Source: Bacteroidota bacterium | GTDB taxonomy: Bacteria; Bacteroidota; Bacteroidia; Bacteroidales; VadinHA17 | DNA length: 11,784 nucleotides | Assembly (NCBI GenBank): GCA_012838685.1 | Contig: DUOU01000223.1 | Coordinates: 1 to 11,784 of the forward strand | Reading direction: 5' to 3' | Shown here: in pieces, positions 7,319-11,784 of the stretch | Position numbering within the stretch: position 1 is the stretch's first letter | Layout of the letters: every line of letters starts with the position of its first letter | The notes under the pieces: generated by a model | What the model was told of the DNA's origin: nothing | The model's database searches: none | The model's input: the letters and a program-made list of their open reading frames with translations, nothing else | Made by a program: the position numbers and the translations under genes

Positions 7319-8915
7319 TACAAAATTCAACATACTTTTTCCCTCTTTAGTGGCGATTCTTATTGTTGCGGGTATTTTGATAGGCGTTTCGCTGCCCAGA
7401 AGAGGCGATCTGAACCATTACACCATAATGCGCCACAATTCCGACAAGTTGGCGAACATCATGAATATTATCGAGTCGAGTTATGTGGATTCCGTTGACA
7501 GAACCTACCTGACCGAAACCGCTATAAATTCTATACTAAAAAAACTTGATCCCCATTCCATATATATGTCCGCTACTGAGCTCGCGAAAGCGAATGAGCC
7601 GCTTCAGGGAAATTTTGACGGAATTGGAATATCTTTCAACATGCTGACCGATACGGTTTTGGTTATAAGCACCATATCCGGCGGACCATCTGAAAAGGTG
7701 GGAATACAGGCAGGAGACAAGATAATTCTCGTAAACGATTCCCTGATCGCCGGCAGAGGCATACCCGACGATGATGTGATGGGACTGCTTAAAGGCTCCA
7801 GGGGGAGCAAAGTCAACGTCAAAGTATTGAGAAAGGGACAAAAGGAGCTGTTATCCTTTGATATTATCCGCGACAGAATTCCGATAAACAGCGTGGATGT
7901 CGCCTATATGGTCAATGAACACACCGGGTATATCAAGATCGCCAATTTCGCTTTAACAACATACCAGGAGTTCAAGAAAAGTCTTGAAGAACTGGAGGCT
8001 GAAGGGATGTCCAATCTGATAATAGACCTCCGCAACAATTCAGGTGGTATCATGGAGGCCTCTATACAGATAGCGAACGAATTTCTGAAGGAGGGAGAAC
8101 TCATTGTCTTCACCATGGGCCGCAACCAACCTCGCAGTGAAGCAAGAGCGAACGGAGATGGTACATTTGGGGAGGGCGATCTTGTAATACTGATAGACGA
8201 GTGGACAGCCTCAGCCAGTGAGATTCTCGCCGGAGCTGTACAGGACAACGACAGGGGCACAATAATAGGTCGCCGCTCATTTGGTAAAGGCCTGGTACAG
8301 GAGCCTATATCGTTTCCGGACGGTTCGGGAATGCGACTGACAATCGCCCGTTATTACACACCAACCGGAAGGTCTATCCAAAAACCTTATGAAAACGGGG
8401 TTGAAGAGTATTACGCCGATCTTGAAACGAGATACTTCAAAGGAGAATTTGAGGTGGCCGACAGTATCCATTTTCCCGATTCGCTGAAATTCACCACACC
8501 AGGGGGGAAAGTTGTCTATGGAGGGGGCGGGATTATGCCGGATATTTTTATTCCGTTGGATACAACTGGAGTTACACCTTACCTCGTAAATGTCAGACCC
8601 TATATTTATGAGTACGCTATGATGTTCACCGAACAGAACCGGGAAGAGTTGAGCCTGTACGGGGATGTGGCCGACATAGAAGAATATCTTGACAATCACG
8701 ATCTTGTTGACAACTTTGCCAAATATGTGGACGAAAAGTACCAGATCAAAAGAGACAGAAAGGAGTTAATGGTCTCCGAATCGATCATAGAAAACCAGCT
8801 GAAAGCCTATATAGCCAGGAATATAATCGACAATAAAGGGTTCTATCCGATCTGGAACCAAAACGACATCACCATACAATACGCCATCGATTATCTGAAG
8901 AAAGAAGAGAACTGA
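7305..8915 (+). CDS. S41-family C-terminal processing serine protease (CtpA/Prc-like)
   Basis: This 536-residue envelope protease has an uncleaved-looking signal anchor (about 9-30), an S41 N-terminal helical region (about 38-95), a PDZ domain (about 95-180, with GISFNM and the GPSEKVGIQAGDKI loop) and the S41 protease core (about 195-375). The Ser-Lys dyad is visible: Ser303 in TASASEI and Lys328 in SFGKGLVQ, 25 residues apart as in E. coli Prc. The substrate-contact segment DLRNNSGG (241-248) is also intact. About 130 residues after the core form a charged, mostly helical tail, a common addition in Bacteroidota members. Such proteases trim C-termini of periplasmic proteins or degrade misfolded ones; the specific substrate is unknown. 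The start ATG at 7305 lies inside the deaminase gene (14-base overlap), implying coupled translation. It ends only four bases from the convergent aminopeptidase gene. Confidence 0.95.
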   Translation: MSNNNTKFNILFPSLVAILIVAGILIGVSLPRRGDLNHYTIMRHNSDKLANIMNIIESSYVDSVDRTYLTETAINSILKKLDPHSIYMSATELAKANEPLQGNFDGIGISFNMLTDTVLVISTISGGPSEKVGIQAGDKIILVNDSLIAGRGIPDDDVMGLLKGSRGSKVNVKVLRKGQKELLSFDIIRDRIPINSVDVAYMVNEHTGYIKIANFALTTYQEFKKSLEELEAEGMSNLIIDLRNNSGGIMEASIQIANEFLKEGELIVFTMGRNQPRSEARANGDGTFGEGDLVILIDEWTASASEILAGAVQDNDRGTIIGRRSFGKGLVQEPISFPDGSGMRLTIARYYTPTGRSIQKPYENGVEEYYADLETRYFKGEFEVADSIHFPDSLKFTTPGGKVVYGGGGIMPDIFIPLDTTGVTPYLVNVRPYIYEYAMMFTEQNREELSLYGDVADIEEYLDNHDLVDNFAKYVDEKYQIKRDRKELMVSESIIENQLKAYIARNIIDNKGFYPIWNQNDITIQYAIDYLKKEEN

Positions 8916-8919
8916 TACC

Positions 8920-10302
8920 TTAGCGGAGGTTCTCTATCTCTTCTATGCTTTTGGGTATCGGTTTGCCCAGTACCTTGTGGCCATCGGCAGTGATCAGCAC
9001 GTTATCCTCAATCCTTACCCCCCCTATCGGAAGATATTTTCTCGCCATATCGTAGTCAATGAATTCCGACAGCTTTTTTTCGGCGCTCCACATATCTATC
9101 AGCTCAGGTATAAAATATATTCCCGGCTCAATGGTGAATACATGGCCGGGTTGGTATTGCAGGGCAAACCTCAGAAAGGCCAGGCCGAACTGATCGCTCC
9201 GTTTTACTTTTTCGTCGTAACCTACGAGATTCTCGCCCAAACCCTCCATATCATGGACATCCAGCCCCAACATATGGCCTATGCCATGGGGCATGAAGAG
9301 AGCGTGGGCACCGGCCATCACCGCTTCATCAACGTCGCCTCTCATCAAACCGATATCTTTAAGTCCCGTCGCCAAAACCTTCGACGCCAGTATATGGGTA
9401 TCGCGGTTGGAGGCTCCCGGCCGGGTCGCTTTTATGGCCTCAATATTGGCCTTCAAAACTATCTCGTATATCTCTCTCTGCATCGTGTTGAATCTCCGGC
9501 CCACAGGTGTCGTGCGCGTGATATCCGACGCATAATGCCTGTTGGTCTCCGCACCGGCATCAACAACCATAAACCTCCCCTCTTCAAGGATGCCGCTATG
9601 GTCATGGTTATGCAGCGTCTGCCCGTTCATGCTCAAAATTATCGGGAAAGAAACCCCGGCTCCGGCCGACAAGGATATCCCTTCCAACCTTCCATAAATC
9701 TCCTGCTCCCTGACACCGGGCTCGCACATCTTCATGGCCGTAACATGCATATCGTAGGCGATAGCCACGGCATCCTCGATCTCCGCTATCTCAATATCCT
9801 CTTTGATGGACCTCATGGCAATTACCGACCTTTTAAGGCTGTCTGAAGCCTTGCTCTCCATCGCGAGCGGATTCTCGCCCAACAGCGAAGCAAGGGTCAT
9901 AATGGTCTCACCCCTGTAGGGCGGCAGATAATGTACCACTCTACCTTTTCTTTTGGCGGCCGATATGAACTCTTCCAACTTTCCCAGGGGATGGGTTTCC
10001 ATCACCCCACAACCCGCGGCAAGATCGGCAACGGAGGGTTGAACGCCCATCCAGATAATATCATCTATATCTACATCATTCCCGAAAATTATCTCCTTAC
10101 CGCTATCAAAGTCCATCACTCCGGCGAAACCGGGGATATCCAGACCGAAATAGTAAAGAAAATTACTGTCCTGCCGAAATTTATAAGTATTGCTCTTATA
10201 GTTGAACGGGGATTCCACGTTGCCTAAAAACAGGGCTATTCCATGTTCCATCTTATCGCGCAGAACAGCACGTCTTTTTATATATACCTCTTTTTCAAAC
10301 AT
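8920..10302 (-). CDS. Aminopeptidase P family (Xaa-Pro aminopeptidase), M24B
   Basis: This enzyme removes an N-terminal residue that precedes proline, acting in peptide turnover, with no signal peptide and so presumably cytoplasmic. The 460-residue length matches bacterial PepP. Residues about 1-130 form the N-terminal creatinase-like domain; the pita-bread catalytic domain follows (about 165-445). All five dinuclear metal ligands are present: Asp248 (VVDAG), Asp260 (SDITRT), His343 (HGIGH), Glu392 (TIEPG) and Glu432 (RIEDN). The supporting histidines His231, His339 and His350 are also there, with 339/343/350 in the same spacing as 350/354/361 of E. coli PepP, so activity is expected. It starts at ATG 10302-10300 and its TAA overlaps nothing, but the convergent S41 gene ends only four bases away, leaving no room for separate terminators. 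The upstream spacer holds a TATCTTTA box and CCTATCC repeats. Confidence 0.95.
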   Translation of the reverse strand: MFEKEVYIKRRAVLRDKMEHGIALFLGNVESPFNYKSNTYKFRQDSNFLYYFGLDIPGFAGVMDFDSGKEIIFGNDVDIDDIIWMGVQPSVADLAAGCGVMETHPLGKLEEFISAAKRKGRVVHYLPPYRGETIMTLASLLGENPLAMESKASDSLKRSVIAMRSIKEDIEIAEIEDAVAIAYDMHVTAMKMCEPGVREQEIYGRLEGISLSAGAGVSFPIILSMNGQTLHNHDHSGILEEGRFMVVDAGAETNRHYASDITRTTPVGRRFNTMQREIYEIVLKANIEAIKATRPGASNRDTHILASKVLATGLKDIGLMRGDVDEAVMAGAHALFMPHGIGHMLGLDVHDMEGLGENLVGYDEKVKRSDQFGLAFLRFALQYQPGHVFTIEPGIYFIPELIDMWSAEKKLSEFIDYDMARKYLPIGGVRIEDNVLITADGHKVLGKPIPKSIEEIENLR

Positions 10303-10327
10303 ATAACTAATTTTTATAATTTTACCT

Positions 10328-10369
10328 CCTATCCAAAATAGAGAAATTGCCCTATCCCGTAAAGATAGG
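10328..10369. repeat. CCTATCC repeat cluster upstream of the aminopeptidase gene
   Basis: CCTATCC occurs at 10328-10334 and again at 10351-10357, and the inverted form GATAGG follows at 10364-10369, making a six-base inverted repeat (CCTATC, seven-base loop, GATAGG). The inverted copy overlaps the candidate -7 box. This could be an operator or a small leader hairpin; chance is also possible for words this short. Confidence 0.35.
10360..10367 (-). promoter_or_regulatory. Candidate -7 box for the aminopeptidase P gene
   Basis: On the minus strand TATCTTTA (10367-10360) matches seven of eight positions of TAnnTTTG and lies 57 bases upstream of the ATG. No TTG lies 19-21 bases further upstream, so support is partial. 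Confidence 0.35.
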
Positions 10370-10505
10370 AAAAATACCCTTTCTTCTTGCTTTGCCGATA
10401 GTCAATAACGATATGAACAGAATTGATAAATTCCTTGCAAAGCAAAAATAATTCAAAATCAACTGTTTTTTTAGCGAATAGTTCACTTTATTAACAAAGT
10501 TTAAT

Positions 10506-10513
10506 TATATTCG
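10506..10513 (+). promoter_or_regulatory. Candidate -7 box for the unknown gene and dusB
   Basis: TATATTCG matches seven of eight positions of TAnnTTTG. A partial -33 element (TTC, 10482-10484) lies 21 bases upstream. Initiation near 10520 would leave a leader of about 49 bases containing the CTGTT/AACAG hairpin. Confidence 0.4.
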
Positions 10514-10568
10514 CATCTGTTTTCAACAGTTTTATTAACAACAAATAAACCTATTTTCCCTCTTCGCC

Positions 10569-11327
10569 ATGCCATATCGTCGTCTGCCCAACACCGATGC
10601 CGCCCGTATAAAAGCCATGAAGACGGCACTTAGTAAAGGGAGAGAGATACCTCCCCAGAAATTGGCCTACTCGGCCAGGAACATCGTTAAACTCCAGCAA
10701 TTCCTGCCAAGGTTCGAACATAACATACATCTGCAACGACAGGCCCAAACATCGCAGAGCAAAAAAAGCAAGAATTACTACGAGATACAGTATAAGGCGA
10801 AACTATACCTTACACACTTTGTGAGAGTTATGAACATGGCGGTGATCAGGGGAGAACTGCCGGAGAGCATCAGGCAATTTTACGGGCTGGAGGTGGACGA
10901 CTCCAATGTTCCCTCCTTCAACTCCGAGCGTGACCTTATAAGATGGGGCCATAGCATCATTGAGGGAGAGGAAAAGAGGTTGATGAGGGGGGGAACTCCC
11001 ATTACCAACCCTTCAATAGCTGTTGTAAAGGTATGGTTCGAGAAGTTTCTGGAAAACCATAATTTTCATAAGACAATCGCTAAAAAGGCATCCGACTACT
11101 CCGAAAGGAGAGGTGATATGCGGGTTGAGGCCGATGAACTGATATTGGATATCTGGAACGAAGTGGAATCTCATTTCAAGGATCTTCCCGAGGAAAAGAG
11201 GAGGAGGGAGTGCGAGAAATACGGTCTTGTCTATTTTTTCAGGAAAGGGGAGCTGGAAAAAATCAAAAAAAACATGGAGGGAACCGAAACCGGAACTGAT
11301 ATTCGTTTTACAAAAACCACCTGTTAA
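10569..11327 (+). CDS. Conserved Bacteroidota protein of unknown function
   Basis: I recognise the opening MPYRRLPNTDAARIKAM as the kind seen in uncharacterised proteins of Bacteroidota, but no function. The 252-residue product has no signal peptide or membrane segment and is predicted mostly helical. The N-terminal 90 residues are strongly basic (RRLPNT, KKSKNYYEIQYKAK), suggesting nucleic-acid or ribosome contact as a guess only. A middle block FNSERDLIRWGHSIIEGEEKR...GGTPITNP (117-148) has the look of conserved motif text. The C-terminal third is charged, with EEKRRRECEKYG and KGELEKIKKN. No catalytic motif is evident. The gene sits 15 bases before dusB in the same frame, separated by a single TAA, so the two are probably cotranscribed. 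A link with tRNA or rRNA metabolism through that neighbour is inference. Start at ATG 10569 is preferred because no other in-frame start keeps the PYRRLPNTD segment. Confidence 0.85.
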   Translation: MPYRRLPNTDAARIKAMKTALSKGREIPPQKLAYSARNIVKLQQFLPRFEHNIHLQRQAQTSQSKKSKNYYEIQYKAKLYLTHFVRVMNMAVIRGELPESIRQFYGLEVDDSNVPSFNSERDLIRWGHSIIEGEEKRLMRGGTPITNPSIAVVKVWFEKFLENHNFHKTIAKKASDYSERRGDMRVEADELILDIWNEVESHFKDLPEEKRRRECEKYGLVYFFRKGELEKIKKNMEGTETGTDIRFTKTTC

Positions 11328-11342
11328 AATTATAGAGCCGAT

Positions 11343-11784
11343 TTGAAAATTGGAGAGATAACGCTGAGAGAGAGACCGGTATTGCTAGCGCCTATGGAGG
11401 ATATCACGGATCCTTCGTTCAGGATGATCTGCAAGAGTTTCGGGGCCGACCTTATGTACACCGAGTTTATCTCGTCCGACGGTTTGATACGCGATGGGGC
11501 CAAAAGCGTGAAAAAGTTGGATATTTTCCCTGAGGAGAGACCTGTTGGGATACAAATTTACGGCCATCTCATCGATGCGATGGTAGAGGCCGCCAAGATC
11601 GCCGAGCAGGCGGAACCCGACCTTATAGATATAAATTTTGGGTGTCCGGTCAAGAAGATAGCCAACAGGGGCGCCGGTTCAGGCATGATGCGGGATGTCC
11701 CGTTGATGGTGGCCATGACCGATGCCATCGTAAAATCGGTTAAACTGCCTGTAACGGTAAAAACCCGGCTCGGATGGGACGAAA
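11343..11784 (+). CDS. dusB: tRNA dihydrouridine synthase, DusB-type (5' part, cut by window edge)
   Basis: Dus enzymes reduce uridine to dihydrouridine in tRNA with FMN and NADPH. The first 147 codons are present. Visible motifs are LLAPMEDITDPSFR (14-27, flavin barrel start), YTEFISSDGLI (39-49), QIYG (71-74), the catalytic-cysteine motif INFGCPVKK with Cys101, and VKTRLGWD near the edge. These fit the DusB-like proteins of Bacteroidota. The start appears to be TTG at 11343-11345, because KIGEITLRERP aligns with the usual MKIG opening and there is no ATG between the upstream stop (TAA 11325-11327, same frame) and residue 18. Starting at that internal ATG (11394) would delete the first barrel strand, so it is unlikely. 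The preceding gene ends 15 bases upstream, which suggests one transcript. Confidence 0.93.
   Translation, partial: MKIGEITLRERPVLLAPMEDITDPSFRMICKSFGADLMYTEFISSDGLIRDGAKSVKKLDIFPEERPVGIQIYGHLIDAMVEAAKIAEQAEPDLIDINFGCPVKKIANRGAGSGMMRDVPLMVAMTDAIVKSVKLPVTVKTRLGWDE

Larger units (their letters stand above)
10303..10568. other. Divergent AT-rich intergenic region (266 bases)
   Basis: This spacer separates the start codons of the aminopeptidase gene (minus) and the unknown gene (plus) and must hold both promoters. Besides the candidate -7 boxes and CCTATCC cluster it contains an exact 11-base direct repeat TTTATTAACAA (10487-10497 and 10531-10541), a small hairpin CTGTT-TTC-AACAG (10517-10529) and a 12-codon open frame (10413-10451). 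No tRNA, riboswitch or longer gene was recognised. Confidence 0.7.

Noticed and set aside
8977..9846. A 289-codon open frame on the plus strand opposite the aminopeptidase P gene
   Set aside because: It is antisense to a gene with all catalytic residues intact, and the translation shows no family motif or coherent fold pattern.
1..11784. Defence, secretion, conjugation or mobile-element system
   Set aside because: Every gene of appreciable length is a housekeeping or conserved envelope gene in tidy order; no transposase, integrase, nuclease, toxin, terminal repeat or spacer array was seen.

Overview
The window looks like ordinary chromosome from a member of the Bacteroidota, most likely Bacteroidales. 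Three things point there: TAnnTTTG-type -7 promoter boxes with no obvious Shine-Dalgarno sequences, the local pairing of M23 peptidases with a short MerR regulator next to alaS, and a lipoprotein/beta-barrel pair resembling DUF6452/DUF6048 families known from that phylum. Coding density is high. I see no rRNA, tRNA, CRISPR array, insertion sequence, phage gene or attachment site. TAA, TAG and TGA all end genes here, so the genetic code is standard.

Layout. Bases 1-2863 (minus strand) hold a run transcribed leftwards: two tandem paralogous membrane-anchored M23 (LytM-type) peptidases, a short MerR-type regulator, and the 5' part of a Nif3/YqfO-family gene cut by the window edge. A divergent intergenic region (2864-2978) contains a near-consensus Bacteroidota promoter for the minus run. 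On the plus strand follow alaS (2979-5543), a small lipoprotein and an outer-membrane-type beta-barrel protein overlapping by 29 bases, then, after a TAACTTTG promoter box, a dCMP deaminase-family gene and an S41 C-terminal processing protease overlapping by 14 bases. An aminopeptidase P gene (8920-10302, minus) converges on the protease with a 4-base gap. A 266-base divergent spacer with several short repeats precedes a conserved but uncharacterised helical, basic protein (10569-11327) and the 5' part of a dusB-type tRNA dihydrouridine synthase that appears to start with TTG.

How the genes work together. The content is housekeeping: cell-wall remodelling (M23 pair), translation and tRNA modification (AlaS, DusB), nucleotide metabolism (dCMP deaminase), envelope proteolysis (S41), peptide turnover (aminopeptidase P) and envelope proteins of unknown role. 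I found no convincing new multi-gene system. The most notable observation is in alaS. An in-frame TAA stops the gene just after the C-terminal glycine-rich motif, yet the same frame continues for 21 more codons that look like the normal AlaS tail, ending at TGA 5607-5609. This is a recent nonsense change, a sequence error, or (less likely) readthrough. The lipoprotein/barrel pair and the unknown gene before dusB are the best candidates for undescribed function.
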